Source of the DNA: Spirulina sp034932185
Lineage (GTDB): Bacteria > Cyanobacteriota > Cyanobacteriia > Cyanobacteriales > Spirulinaceae
Reading direction: 5' to 3'
Assembly: GCF_034932185.1 (NCBI RefSeq)
Contig: NZ_JAYGHW010000006.1
Span: 1-64,000, forward strand
Length of the DNA: 64,000 nt
Positions within the stretch are counted from its first letter, which is position 1, and every line of letters starts with the position of its first letter. Below, piece after piece: positions 6,593 through 15,844 of the stretch. The translations under genes and the position numbers were made by a program. The notes under the pieces were generated by a model, which was not told where the DNA came from, made no database searches, and worked only from the letters and a program-made list of their open reading frames with translations.

Positions 6593-9510
6593 GGCTCAAA
6601 AATCTCTAACAACGGCTCAGGGGTTTCCACCGGCCGCCGAATCACCGGCTTCTCGTCAGACTCACCCGGCGTAAACAATTCTTCAATGGCCTGGGCCAGC
6701 GTCGGAGCCATCACAATCGTATTGTTATAGGCCACAATCACCCGCGCTAAAGTAGGCACACTATTGCGCTCCGCTTCTAAATAAATTGGCTCCACATACA
6801 ACAGCGATTCTTCAATGGGAATCACCAATAAATTCCCCTGTACTACTTGCGATCCTTGAGTATCCCAAAGGGAAATTTGCTGAGAAATCAGCGGGTCTTG
6901 GTTGATCAGCGCCTCCATTTGGGAGATCCCGAAAATCAGCCGCTGTTTGGGGAATTGGTAGAGCAGGAGCTTGCCGTAGTTGTCGCCATCGGCCCGGGCC
7001 GCTAACCAGGCAATCAAGTTGGGCCGCGCCACCGGGGAATAGGGATGGAGAAGGATAAACTCTGCCCTGGGTTCACCGGGTAACTGCATGATCAGGTGAT
7101 AGGGATCAACGGGTTGGGGTGTATCGGCATAGATTTCTTGGGGCGTTGTCCATTGATCTTCACGGTTATAAAAGACGCGGGGATCTTCCATGTGGTAGGT
7201 GAGGAGCCGCTCCGATTGGGTGCTAAAGAGATCGGTCGGATAGCGCAGGTGGGCCCGCAGGGGGGGCGGGATTTGCTCTAGGGGTTTAAATAGTTTGGGA
7301 AAAACCTTATTCCAGGTTTGGATAATTGGGTCTGTGGGGTCAGCAATATAGAAAGTCACATTGCCGTGATAAGCATCCACCACCACCTTGACGGAATTGC
7401 GAATGTAGTTGAAGGGGTGGGGGCCGGGGTCAGAGTAGGGATAGCGATCGCTCGTTGTGTAGGCATCAATCATCCAATAGAGATAATTGGGTTCACTGCC
7501 ATTGCTGTTATCGACATTAGCCACCACCAGATAGGGATCATTGTCATAGCGCAAAAAGGGGGCAATTTGGCGGAGGCGATCGCCAATGATACGCCGGAAC
7601 AAAATCTTAGTATCCGGCGTGAAGTTTTGGGTGAATAAAATCGGCCAATCCCGCAGATAGACCGCAAACACCAGCCGCCGCCACCAAGAATTGAGCGGAA
7701 TCCCCCCCCGACCTTCATAGGTCGTAAACACATTGTCCGAACCACTGGGAAAATCAAACTCCTCCACCTTCGTTGAAGTCATCACATGGGTATGGGTCAA
7801 TTCACCAAAATAGATCCGGGGCCGCCCTAAAGGGATGCTATCGGGAACAAGATCCGGAGCCAATTGCAGCCGACCAGCATCGCTTTCCGTGCCAATATCC
7901 TGGACATCATAGGCCGGTAGCCCTCCTTCCCCAACGCGGTTCACAGGGGACATCGTGAAGCCATAGCCATGGGTATAAACCAGATGTTCATTCACCCAAG
8001 TTTTCGTCACCCCCTCCACCTTGTCATAGTCCAATTCACGGGGAGCGACGATCATTTGCTGGATTTGGGGGAAAATGTTCCCCACTTCGTCGTAGCGTTG
8101 AATTTGATAGCGGTCAATATCCGCACCATGGAACGTGTAATAGAGGCGAATTTCTTGAAGTTGGCGATTTGCTTTCAAGAGGGGGCGGGTATCCCAAAGG
8201 CGAATGTTATCAATGGTGGGGTCGTTGGCGGCGATTTGGGCGAGGGTGAGATTATTTTTCGGATCAAAGGTTTCTGATTCAATGCGAGTCAGACCAAAGG
8301 CGGAGCGGGTGGCGGCAATGCTGTGAACTAGATAGGGGGTTTCTCGCTCTAGTTCGTTGGGTTGAACGTTGATCCGCTGGATCCCCTGGGTGAGGAATAG
8401 GCCCAGGAGGGCGGGGAGGAGATAGATCCACCACAAAATTGCCAGGATTTGGCGGAAGTTCACCGTTTGGGCGCGACTGCGATAGATTAACCCCCCACAG
8501 AGGCCGAGGGCAATACAGCCGAGGCCAATTTCCCAGGGGAGTTGCACCATCACATCGGTATAGCCTGCCCCGTAGACGGCCCCACGATGGGAATAGACAA
8601 GCTTGATCGCGTTAATGGTGTGCTGGAGGGCGATCGCCCCCATCAACATCCCCCCTAATCCATAGAGATGGCGCAATTGGGGCTGCGAAAAGCCGGGAAA
8701 TTTGCCATCAGAAAGGCTATTGCCGGAAAGCAAATAGGTCAACAAACAACAGAGAAGCGTCAGGAAAAACAAGCCCGTGAGCCACAGGGCCAAGAGTTCC
8801 AGGATGGGCAATCGAAAGAAGTAGAAGCCGATATCGAGGTGAAATAGGGGGTCGCGCTCGTAAAACGGGGTAGCCTGTTCCCAGGCCAGAATCCGCGTCC
8901 AGTGGTTGGCGGCTAAATATCCAAACAGCACGACCATCCCCGTTGCAATCAGTCGCACAGTCCAACGGAACTGGATAATGATGCCGAGAATCATGACTGC
9001 CATCAATAGCCAGAGTCCGAGGGAGGTGGTGGTGAGGAGGGTCACGAGGGCTGCACCACTTAAGAGGGGGGGGATATCGGGGGTGAGGGGGGGGATCTCA
9101 AACCCCAACCAGCCATAATCAAGGGCCACCCGACCATACTGGATGGTTCCCCAAGCCAAAAGGGTCGCTAACCCTAGGACTAACGGGAGGATATAGCGCA
9201 GGGTGAGGATTTTCTGGCGCTGAGGGGGGGCCATATTTTGCCGGAGATCGTGAGCATCGACTGGGGCGGGTTGGGGATATTGGTGGCGATCGCTCCAGGC
9301 CAAATGGCTAAACCAAAACACCGCTGAAATCGTACTGACTCCAACCCATAACCAAACCTGGGTCTGTACCCGGATCCAGAATGTGGCGAGATAATCCACT
9401 TCTGTAAACCAAAGAATTTGGGCAATCAGGGCCACGAGGCGATCGCTCAACAACAGCCCAATGGCGATCAACCCCGTCACTATCCATCCCTTCACTCGCT
9501 TTTTACCCAC
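6589..9510 (-). CDS. UPF0182 family integral membrane protein
   Basis: A large membrane protein of the UPF0182 (COG1615) family. The N-terminal third holds about seven hydrophobic helices (first KGWIVTGLIAIGLLLSDRL; later VTLLTTTSLGLWLLMAVMIL and LPALLGLFL). A long soluble region with conserved blocks follows (YTHGYGFTMSPVNRV, PRIYFGELT, PYLVVANVDNSNG, YWMIDAYTTSDRYPYSD). Function is not established. The start is uncertain: GTG at 9510 leaves a spacer to the divergent rhodanese gene, whereas ATG at 9585 would overlap its first bases, and the frame is open to 9717. The short C-terminus overlaps cobB by 4 bases. No relation to corrinoid synthesis is known for the family. Confidence 0.85.
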   Translation of the reverse strand: MGKKRVKGWIVTGLIAIGLLLSDRLVALIAQILWFTEVDYLATFWIRVQTQVWLWVGVSTISAVFWFSHLAWSDRHQYPQPAPVDAHDLRQNMAPPQRQKILTLRYILPLVLGLATLLAWGTIQYGRVALDYGWLGFEIPPLTPDIPPLLSGAALVTLLTTTSLGLWLLMAVMILGIIIQFRWTVRLIATGMVVLFGYLAANHWTRILAWEQATPFYERDPLFHLDIGFYFFRLPILELLALWLTGLFFLTLLCCLLTYLLSGNSLSDGKFPGFSQPQLRHLYGLGGMLMGAIALQHTINAIKLVYSHRGAVYGAGYTDVMVQLPWEIGLGCIALGLCGGLIYRSRAQTVNFRQILAILWWIYLLPALLGLFLTQGIQRINVQPNELERETPYLVHSIAATRSAFGLTRIESETFDPKNNLTLAQIAANDPTIDNIRLWDTRPLLKANRQLQEIRLYYTFHGADIDRYQIQRYDEVGNIFPQIQQMIVAPRELDYDKVEGVTKTWVNEHLVYTHGYGFTMSPVNRVGEGGLPAYDVQDIGTESDAGRLQLAPDLVPDSIPLGRPRIYFGELTHTHVMTSTKVEEFDFPSGSDNVFTTYEGRGGIPLNSWWRRLVFAVYLRDWPILFTQNFTPDTKILFRRIIGDRLRQIAPFLRYDNDPYLVVANVDNSNGSEPNYLYWMIDAYTTSDRYPYSDPGPHPFNYIRNSVKVVVDAYHGNVTFYIADPTDPIIQTWNKVFPKLFKPLEQIPPPLRAHLRYPTDLFSTQSERLLTYHMEDPRVFYNREDQWTTPQEIYADTPQPVDPYHLIMQLPGEPRAEFILLHPYSPVARPNLIAWLAARADGDNYGKLLLYQFPKQRLIFGISQMEALINQDPLISQQISLWDTQGSQVVQGNLLVIPIEESLLYVEPIYLEAERNSVPTLARVIVAYNNTIVMAPTLAQAIEELFTPGESDEKPVIRRPVETPEPLLEIFEP

Positions 9511-9583
9511 AGCCCAATCAAACCTGCTAATTTGAAGAAAACTTAAAAGTCCCGTTGCCTTTTTCAGCCTACCGGATTCTCCC

Positions 9584-9937
9584 ATGCATAGCCATTCTGA
9601 TCGTATTCCTAGCATTTCTGTCACTGAGTTAGCCCAACGGCTCGCCCAAGGCGATCCCGACCTGCAACTCATTGATGTCCGTGAACCGGAGGAAGTGGCG
9701 ATCGCCCACCTCCCCAATTTTAAAATTTACCCCCTGAGCCAATTTGGCCAATGGTCCACCACCCTACCCACAACACTCAAACCTGATGCAGAAACCTACG
9801 TCCTCTGTCACCATGGGGTTCGCTCGGCGCAAATGTGCCAATGGTTACGGAGCCAAGGTTTTACTAATGTTACAAACATTCAAGGGGGGATTGAAGCCTA
9901 TGCCAGTTTGGTCGATGGGGCGATCGCTCGCTATTAA
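9584..9937 (+). CDS. Rhodanese-like domain protein
   Basis: A 117-residue single rhodanese domain. The conserved DVREPEE motif is near residue 35. The active-site loop CHHGVRS near 82 has the catalytic cysteine that carries the persulfide in sulfur-transfer reactions. QGFTNVTNIQGGIEAY closes the fold. The acceptor is unknown. It is divergent from the UPF0182 gene with at most 75 bases between them and is followed by hrcA 67 bases later on the same strand, so it may be read together with hrcA. Confidence 0.9.
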   Translation: MHSHSDRIPSISVTELAQRLAQGDPDLQLIDVREPEEVAIAHLPNFKIYPLSQFGQWSTTLPTTLKPDAETYVLCHHGVRSAQMCQWLRSQGFTNVTNIQGGIEAYASLVDGAIARY

Positions 9938-10004
9938 AAATCCCAATTTCAACGGGTTTAAAAAATTTTTTTAACATCCACTCGCATACAAACGTATTTT
10001 AGCC

Positions 10005-11093
10005 ATGCTCGGTCACGATTGCCTCAGTGAACGCCAACAACAGATTCTCTGGGCGACAGTTCATCGCTATGTTGCCACCGCCGAACCCGTCGGGTCAAAG
10101 GTGCTAGCCGCTGAATATGACCTGCAAGTCAGTTCAGCCACAATTCGCAACACCATGGGCCGCCTCGAAAAGGTGGGATTGCTCTATCAGCCCCACACCT
10201 CCGCCGGTCGCATTCCCTCCGATTCCGGCTATCGGGTCTATGTGGATCACCTAATCACCCCTGACGATGGCAAAGGGGAACAACTGCGCCAAGTCTATAC
10301 CCAACAACTGGATTGGGGCCGTTACAACCTTGAGCAACTGCTGCAACGAGCCGCGCAAATTCTCGCCACCCTCAGCGGCTATATTGCCTTGATCACTCTG
10401 CCCCAAACCACGGGCCATCGGATTCAATCCCTCCATATTCTCCCCATCAGCCCCGAGCAAGGAATGCTCGTTGTCGTCACCGATGCCTATGAAACCCAAT
10501 CAATGCGTCTAGATTTGTCGGCCTTAATGGCGAGCGATCGCCCGGAGGATGAAGCCTTAGATATGAGCGGCGAGTTACAAATTCTCTCCAATTTTCTCAA
10601 TCAAAAACTGCGGGGGCAATCCCTTGCCGCATTACAGCAATTAAATTGGCAAGAATTGGGGGAAGAATTTCGCGCCTATACGGTGATCATCCAGCAAATT
10701 TTAGGGGAAGTGGTGCAACGGTATCAAACCCCCATGGTGATGCCCATTGTGATTCGCGGCATTGCCGAGGCTCTGCGCCAACCGGAATTTTCCGAGGTGC
10801 AACAGGTGCAAACCTTGCTGTACCTATTAGAAGAAGAACAGGAACAACTTTTTCCTTTGATTTTCAAACAGCCGGAACAGCCAGCACAGCGGTCTACTGT
10901 GCGCATTGGCGCAGAAAATCCCCTCGCTCCCCTCAGCAGTTGCACCTTAATTTCTGCCCAATATTACAAAGGCAATTTACCCGTGGGCAGTGTCGGCTTA
11001 ATCGGCCCCACGCGGATGCTCTATGAAAATGCGATCGCCCTCGTCGAATCCACCGCCCAATACCTCTCCGATACCCTCAACACCCCCTCCTAA
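10005..11093 (+). CDS. hrcA: Heat-inducible transcription repressor HrcA
   Basis: A 362-residue repressor of class I heat-shock genes, binding the CIRCE operator. The N-terminal winged helix is seen at about 5-75 (ERQQQILWATVHRYVATAEP, then SSATIRNTMGRLEKVGLL and HTSAGRIPSDSGYR). The remainder is the GAF-like and dimerisation region. No CIRCE palindrome (TTAGCACTC-N9-GAGTGCTAA) is present near the gene, and no groE or dnaK gene is in the window, so the regulon lies elsewhere. ATG start directly after a short AT-rich spacer. Confidence 0.93.
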   Translation: MLGHDCLSERQQQILWATVHRYVATAEPVGSKVLAAEYDLQVSSATIRNTMGRLEKVGLLYQPHTSAGRIPSDSGYRVYVDHLITPDDGKGEQLRQVYTQQLDWGRYNLEQLLQRAAQILATLSGYIALITLPQTTGHRIQSLHILPISPEQGMLVVVTDAYETQSMRLDLSALMASDRPEDEALDMSGELQILSNFLNQKLRGQSLAALQQLNWQELGEEFRAYTVIIQQILGEVVQRYQTPMVMPIVIRGIAEALRQPEFSEVQQVQTLLYLLEEEQEQLFPLIFKQPEQPAQRSTVRIGAENPLAPLSSCTLISAQYYKGNLPVGSVGLIGPTRMLYENAIALVESTAQYLSDTLNTPS

Positions 11094-11120
11094 GAATACC
11101 TTTTCCCTTTCCCCTTTCCC

Positions 11121-11810
11121 TCACCCCCACAAACCATAACGCACAATACAATAAATTGCCCAAACCCCATCTTTCCAGTTAATTTTTTTACCCTCCTGAT
11201 AAGTACGACCATAGTAGGAAATCCCTACTTCATAAATGCGGCAATTCATGCGAGCTACTTTAGCGGTAATTTCTGGCTCAAAGCCAAAGCGGTTTTCTCG
11301 AATTTTCACACTTTGAATGATTTCGCGGCGAAACGCTTTGTAGCAGGTTTCCATATCAGAAAGATTGAGATTGGTAAACATATTAGAAAGCGTCGTTAAA
11401 AAGCGATTGCCGACGGTATGCCAGAAGTATAAAACCCGGTGGGAACCTGTTCCCAAGAAGCGGGAGCCAAAGACCACATCAGCCCGGTTTTTGAGGATAG
11501 GATCAATCACAAGCGGATACTCTTGGGGATCATATTCTAAATCTGCATCTTGAACAATGACAATCTCCCCCGTTGCTGCCCTAAAACCCGTGCGCAGGGC
11601 GGCCCCTTTGCCTTGATTACGGGGATGGTAGATGATTTGGTCAACCAGGCCGGTGATTTGCGTTTCGAGAATATCCCGAGTGCCATCGGTGGAGCCGTCA
11701 TCAACAATAATGATTTCTAGATTTTGAATGGGAGATGCTTTCACTGCTGCAACAATTTGGTGAATTGTTGTTGATTCGTTGTAACAGGGGATAATGACAG
11801 AGAGCTTCAT
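11121..11810 (-). CDS. Family 2 glycosyltransferase (dolichyl/polyprenyl-phosphate type)
   Basis: A 229-residue GT-A glycosyltransferase. KLSVIIPCYNE at the N-terminus, VDDGSTDGT near 36-44 and the metal-binding QDADLEYDP near 91 are the standard GT2 motifs. GSRFLGTGSHR near 120 is typical of the DPM1-like branch. These enzymes move a sugar from a nucleotide donor to a polyprenyl phosphate at the membrane; this copy has no C-terminal membrane helices. The start overlaps the end of the upstream methyltransferase by ATGA, so the two are an operon. The GT39 gene at 13278 could use the lipid-linked sugar, which is inference. Confidence 0.88.
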   Translation of the reverse strand: MKLSVIIPCYNESTTIHQIVAAVKASPIQNLEIIIVDDGSTDGTRDILETQITGLVDQIIYHPRNQGKGAALRTGFRAATGEIVIVQDADLEYDPQEYPLVIDPILKNRADVVFGSRFLGTGSHRVLYFWHTVGNRFLTTLSNMFTNLNLSDMETCYKAFRREIIQSVKIRENRFGFEPEITAKVARMNCRIYEVGISYYGRTYQEGKKINWKDGVWAIYCIVRYGLWG

Positions 11811-12520
11811 ACCGTTGAAGGGGTAGCGATCGCCATCAAGGATAACCCAACCGGGGGCGGTAATCGTTGCTCTAGGCGTTGAAACAGCGGCACAAAGCGG
11901 TTAAACAGCCCCACTTGTCCCCCTCCAGGAATGGTTCTTTTTAACAAGGAACCATTCACCCACCAGCCAGGAATCCCCATGATGTTGAAATAATGGAGAG
12001 CGAGGGGGGTAAAATTTCCATCCACGAGGGTACGGCTCAGGTTCTTTTTGTTATAGCGGCGATAATGGCCAACACTACTATCGAGAAGATTATAAAGCCG
12101 TTGACCGGCGGGGACTTTGAGAATTAAACGGCCTCCCGGTTTGAGTAATCCAGCCAGTTGGTTTAAAAATGCCTGATCCTGTTCAATATGCTCTAGCACA
12201 TCCAGCAAAATAATCGTGTCAAAGCGATCGCGCCATTGCTGTTGGGTAGCATCACCCACATGAAAAGTAACATGATCAGCTTCAGACAAACGCGACCGAG
12301 TTTGAGCCACATAGTCCCCATCTAAATCTATCACCGTTAAATGGCGGCAATGGTTGGCGAGATGCACAGTAAAATTACCCGTTCCGCAGCCAATTTCTAA
12401 AACCTCATCCCCTAAATGGGGAGCAATATGAGCAAAAACCCAGCGATTAAAGTGATCCGCTTGGGCTAAATGATCGAGCCATTGGGTTTGGGCTAAACTG
12501 AGGGAACCTTGTTTACGCAT
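11807..12520 (-). CDS. Class I SAM-dependent methyltransferase
   Basis: A 237-residue methyltransferase. The SAM-binding loop LEIGCGTGNF is at about 41-50, the acidic second strand VIDLDGDYV follows, and LLDVLEHIEQD near 104 is the block typical of small-molecule methyltransferases (UbiE/Coq-like fold). The C-terminal half resembles proteins encoded beside polyprenyl-phosphate glycosyltransferases, with a YNKKNLSRTL motif. It overlaps the GT2 gene by 4 bases and probably modifies a glycan or lipid carrier together with it. The substrate cannot be read from the sequence. Confidence 0.87.
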   Translation of the reverse strand: MRKQGSLSLAQTQWLDHLAQADHFNRWVFAHIAPHLGDEVLEIGCGTGNFTVHLANHCRHLTVIDLDGDYVAQTRSRLSEADHVTFHVGDATQQQWRDRFDTIILLDVLEHIEQDQAFLNQLAGLLKPGGRLILKVPAGQRLYNLLDSSVGHYRRYNKKNLSRTLVDGNFTPLALHYFNIMGIPGWWVNGSLLKRTIPGGGQVGLFNRFVPLFQRLEQRLPPPVGLSLMAIATPSTV

Positions 12521-12631
12521 GGGATAGCATCAAAAGTTAAGGGAGGAACAATGTTTAAATCCTTAGATTAGGGAGATGGTGCGTTAAAATTAAACGATAA
12601 ACTGTTAATCCTGATCTCCTCAATTCTAGCT

Positions 12632-13357
12632 TTGGTTGCTCTAGATTTAGTCCGCATTATTTTAGTCGAACCCGCTGGCCCCCTCAATGTGGGGTCGGTG
12701 GCGCGGGTGATGAAAAATATGGGGCTATCGCGGTTGGTGTTGGTGAATCCGAGGTGCGATCGCCGCTCCCCCCAAGCCTATCAAATGGCGGTGCATGGGG
12801 CAGAAATTTTAGAAGCTGCTCAGGTGGTGGGGGATTTAACGACGGCGTTGCAGGGGTGCGATCGCGCCATTGCCACTGCCGGCCGGGATTGCAGTTTAGG
12901 ATTACCCCTGGAAACGCCCCGCGTCGCCTTTCCTTGGCTGCTGGCTTCCCCTGGCGAAACGGCGTTAATTTTTGGCCGGGAGGATCACGGTTTAACGAAT
13001 CAGGAGTTAAACCTAGCGCAACGGGCGGTGATGATTCCCGCTCATCCTGCATATCCTTCTCTCAATTTGGCCCAAGCCGTCGGGATTTGCGCCTATGAGT
13101 TAACGCAAGTCCTCACCCGTTCCGTAATCCCCCAAACCTTACCCACCGCTCCCCTTGACCACCTCGAAGCCTACTACCAAGACCTCGAAACCCTCCTATT
13201 AAATATTGGCTATCTCCGCCCCCACACCGCCGCCGCCCGCATGGCCAAAATCCGCCACCTCCATCACCGCGCCTTACCTACGCCGGAGGAATTGGCTTTG
13301 TTGCGGGGGATGATTCATCAGGTGCGTTGGGCGATTCAGCATCAGCCCCGTTCCTAA
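12632..13357 (+). CDS. trmJ: SpoU-type RNA methyltransferase, TrmJ family
   Basis: A 241-residue SPOUT methyltransferase. The N-terminal part has IILVEPAGPLNVGSVARVMKNMG, the family RNA-contact block with the conserved Asn and Arg. The knot region includes LIFGREDHGLTNQEL near 113-127 and PSLNLAQAVGICAYEL near 142. TrmJ forms 2'-O-methylated residues at position 32 of tRNAs. The only start codons in this frame are TTG-type; TTG at 12632 gives the expected N-terminus and no good ribosome-binding site is seen. The last 80 bases overlap the end of the convergent GT39 gene. Confidence 0.88.
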   Translation: MVALDLVRIILVEPAGPLNVGSVARVMKNMGLSRLVLVNPRCDRRSPQAYQMAVHGAEILEAAQVVGDLTTALQGCDRAIATAGRDCSLGLPLETPRVAFPWLLASPGETALIFGREDHGLTNQELNLAQRAVMIPAHPAYPSLNLAQAVGICAYELTQVLTRSVIPQTLPTAPLDHLEAYYQDLETLLLNIGYLRPHTAAARMAKIRHLHHRALPTPEELALLRGMIHQVRWAIQHQPRS

Positions 13358-14969
13358 GCACCCAATAGGTTTGGGGTTGCCCTAGGGTATCAAACCAGGC
13401 CGTTACGGCTTGGGCTTGGAGTTTGGGGATCTGTTGCCGAAGTTGCGTAACTTGTTCAGGGCGACGACTAATCACCACAGGGGCAGGATCAGCGCGGAAA
13501 GCTTGGGCTAATTGGGTAGTTGTGCCAGAAAAGACGGTGAAGGGGCGATCGCCTAAGGCCACATAGAGGGCCAAACTGGGCAAATTAAAATCTTCGGCAA
13601 ATACAATCATGGCAGGGCGATCGCCAATGATTGCCAAATCCGCAACCTGTTGCGAGCCTCGCAATTCTGGCAAGATTAGCGGCAAGATCAACCCCCAAAC
13701 ACAGAGCAAAATCGTTGCGCCCTGAACCATTCCCCCATAAAAGGCCGCTCTCATCGCTCCCCGTGCTAAGGCTCGATAGATCAAGGTTGCTGTGATCAAG
13801 GAGAGGATGGCCGTGAGCAACAACGCCCAAAACGGGATAGGGATCCACCGCTTCACGAGCAGTAACGCCAAGCTCAAGATGAGGGAAAGCAAGAGACTTA
13901 ACCCTCTGGCCCACCGTATCCTCGGAATGAGCTTCGGCATTGTACTGGCTTGGGCAATGAGCAGGGCCACGGCGGGATAGGCCCCCAAGGCATAACTGGG
14001 CAACTTACTGGGCAACAGTTCGTAAACCAGCCAACCGGCCACAAGCCAAGCCGTCAACGGCAATTGTTCTGGGGATCTCCAGGTTTGTGCTTGATCAATC
14101 AAGGCAGCCCACAACCAGGGAAACCAGGGTAAGAAGGCGAGGATAAACAGCAGCAGATAATACCCCGGTAGACCCCACTGGCCAAACACCACCCCACCCC
14201 CCACCCGATGGACAATGTACCAATCCCACAGCCAGCGGGCAAAGTTGCCCCCATCTTCGTGAGCCGTGAGGGCAAGCCAGAGGCCAAAGGGAATCAGGCT
14301 CAGGGGGGCAAGCAGCCAAGGGCGCAGGGCCGTCAGGGCGGAGCGATCGCCCTTCCCCGCCCCCAACCACCACAGCCCCCAACTGCCCAACACCAGCAGT
14401 AAAATCGGTGGCCCTTTCGTCAGCACCCCCAAAGCCACCGCCCCCCACAGCCAAACCAACCAAGACCAATGGGGGGTCAGGACAGCACGAATCATTGCCA
14501 ACATGGCCACGGTTTCCAAGCCCACCAGTAGGCCATCGGTGAGGGCGACTTTGCCAAAGAGGGGTAAGAGGAGGGCGGTGAAGATTAACCCCATGGCCCG
14601 GCGGGCGATCGCCTCTCCCCAAATATCCCGACCCCATCGCCACACCACAATCCCCGTCACCAACACCGCCAAACCACTAGGCAACCGCGCCGCCCATTCC
14701 CCCCAACCCCAAAGTTGCATCGCCCCCGCCATCAACCAAAACTGCAACGGCGGTTTGCGATGCAGTTCTGACCAGAGAAAATCAGGAATCCACCATTCCC
14801 CAGTCTTGTGCATCTGGAGGGCAAAACCCCCATAGGCCGCTTCATCTTGATCCCAAAAGGGAATATTTCCATTGTGAATCCCCAGCAAAATAACCGCTAA
14901 CCCAATGAGGGCTAGCGGTTGAGCATTTTCCCGGAGCGATCGTAATGTCAGAATTGCCAGGAAATTCAC
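13278..14969 (-). CDS. Family 39 glycosyltransferase (ArnT / PMT-like membrane protein)
   Basis: A 563-residue polytopic membrane enzyme with about 11-12 hydrophobic helices. The first extracytoplasmic loop holds the acidic catalytic motif PFWDQDEAAYGGFA near 37, followed by HRKPPLQFWLMA, as in the ArnT/PMT superfamily. Such enzymes transfer a sugar from a polyprenyl-phosphate donor on the outer face of the membrane. After the conserved end (QTYWVLRNG) there is a 22-residue Pro/Ser/Asp-rich tail whose codons overlap the 3' end of trmJ on the other strand by 80 bases. The tail is probably dispensable. The GT2 gene at 11121 is a plausible donor-making partner. Confidence 0.87.
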   Translation of the reverse strand: MNFLAILTLRSLRENAQPLALIGLAVILLGIHNGNIPFWDQDEAAYGGFALQMHKTGEWWIPDFLWSELHRKPPLQFWLMAGAMQLWGWGEWAARLPSGLAVLVTGIVVWRWGRDIWGEAIARRAMGLIFTALLLPLFGKVALTDGLLVGLETVAMLAMIRAVLTPHWSWLVWLWGAVALGVLTKGPPILLLVLGSWGLWWLGAGKGDRSALTALRPWLLAPLSLIPFGLWLALTAHEDGGNFARWLWDWYIVHRVGGGVVFGQWGLPGYYLLLFILAFLPWFPWLWAALIDQAQTWRSPEQLPLTAWLVAGWLVYELLPSKLPSYALGAYPAVALLIAQASTMPKLIPRIRWARGLSLLLSLILSLALLLVKRWIPIPFWALLLTAILSLITATLIYRALARGAMRAAFYGGMVQGATILLCVWGLILPLILPELRGSQQVADLAIIGDRPAMIVFAEDFNLPSLALYVALGDRPFTVFSGTTTQLAQAFRADPAPVVISRRPEQVTQLRQQIPKLQAQAVTAWFDTLGQPQTYWVLRNGADAESPNAPDESSPATKPIPPA

Positions 14970-14991
14970 AGGAAGATGCTAGGGCAGAATA

Positions 14992-15156
14992 CTACTCTTC
15001 GTTATTATTCGATTGCTCGTTGGTTTCACTGTCAGAACCACCACTGGAATAGCGTCTACCCTTAGAGTAAGAGCGAGTCGATTTCTTCCGAAACTGGCGA
15101 GCATAAGCCGCGTTACGAGCAGCTTTGTCTTTTTTAAGATTGCGGCGTTTAGACAC
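14992..15156 (-). CDS. Small basic protein, 54 residues, unknown function
   Basis: A GTG-started frame encoding MSKRRNLKKDKAARNAAYAR, then QFRKKSTRSYSKGRRYSSGG and an acidic Ser/Asn/Glu tail (SDSETNEQSNNNEE). The first two-thirds is strongly basic and looks like a ribosome- or RNA-associated peptide; the tail is acidic and disordered. It lies 99 bases downstream of the RRM gene on the same strand and may share its transcript. I do not recognise a named family. Confidence 0.6.
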   Translation of the reverse strand: MSKRRNLKKDKAARNAAYARQFRKKSTRSYSKGRRYSSGGSDSETNEQSNNNEE

Positions 15157-15254
15157 GGTTAGTCCTCAATTAACATCAAAATAATGCGCTCGCAAAGGAA
15201 ATCCACGGATTACATGGGTTTCCTGCAAGCGCAGTACAAAATCACCCAAGGTGT

Positions 15255-15557
15255 TTAGAAGCGGTCATTGCGACGGCCACCACCACCACCACCACCACTA
15301 AAAGAACTCCGGGGTTCACGGGGGCGAGCCTCGTTCACCTTCAGTTCACGCCCCATCCATTCAGCCCCATTGAGTTCTTCAATGGCCGAGGCTTCTTCTT
15401 CAGGGGTTTCCATTTCCACAAACGCAAAGCCCCGCATCCGACCGGTTTCCCGATCCGTGGGGACATGAACGCGCTTGACCTTGCCGTATTCAGCAAAAAC
15501 TTCAGTCAAGTTTTCTTGGGTAATGGAGTAGGCAAGGTTGCCAACGTAAATTGACAT
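15255..15557 (-). CDS. rbp: Cyanobacterial glycine-rich RNA-binding protein (single RRM)
   Basis: A 100-residue protein. The RRM fills about 1-82 with RNP2 IYVGNL at the N-terminus and RNP1 RGFAFVEM near 42. A short Gly-rich tail with six to seven consecutive glycines ends in RRNDRF. Cyanobacterial Rbp proteins bind single-stranded RNA and many are cold-induced; some localise thylakoid-protein mRNAs. I start at 15557 (MSIYVGN), the usual family N-terminus. The frame is open 41 codons further, but that part is the AT-rich 5' leader. GAGGAG lies about 12 bases before the ATG. The long leader resembles cold-regulated rbp genes. Confidence 0.92.
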   Translation of the reverse strand: MSIYVGNLAYSITQENLTEVFAEYGKVKRVHVPTDRETGRMRGFAFVEMETPEEEASAIEELNGAEWMGRELKVNEARPREPRSSFSGGGGGGGRRNDRF

Positions 15558-15844
15558 AAGATCGAATGTCTCCTCAATCAAGTAATTGTCCAAGAGCCAA
15601 GATTTCGGAGAATAGCCTGTCAATAGCTGAGGGAAAAAACCAATCAATACTGAAAAACAAATGCTGTTACCGATTCTCATACTCGTCTTTTGAGTATAAC
15701 ACTAGGTCGCCGTCACTCAACAAAACTTAGTATTTTTTAAGCCATCAATGCCATGGCCCATCCGATGGGAGGATCAATTAAAGTACATAGATTCTGAATT
15801 GAGATGCAGAGATGAGAGAGCAAGGGTCGCTCTAGGCCTTGTTA

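Noticed and set aside
10005..11093. CIRCE element controlling hrcA
   Set aside because: No TTAGCACTC-N9-GAGTGCTAA palindrome was found near the gene.
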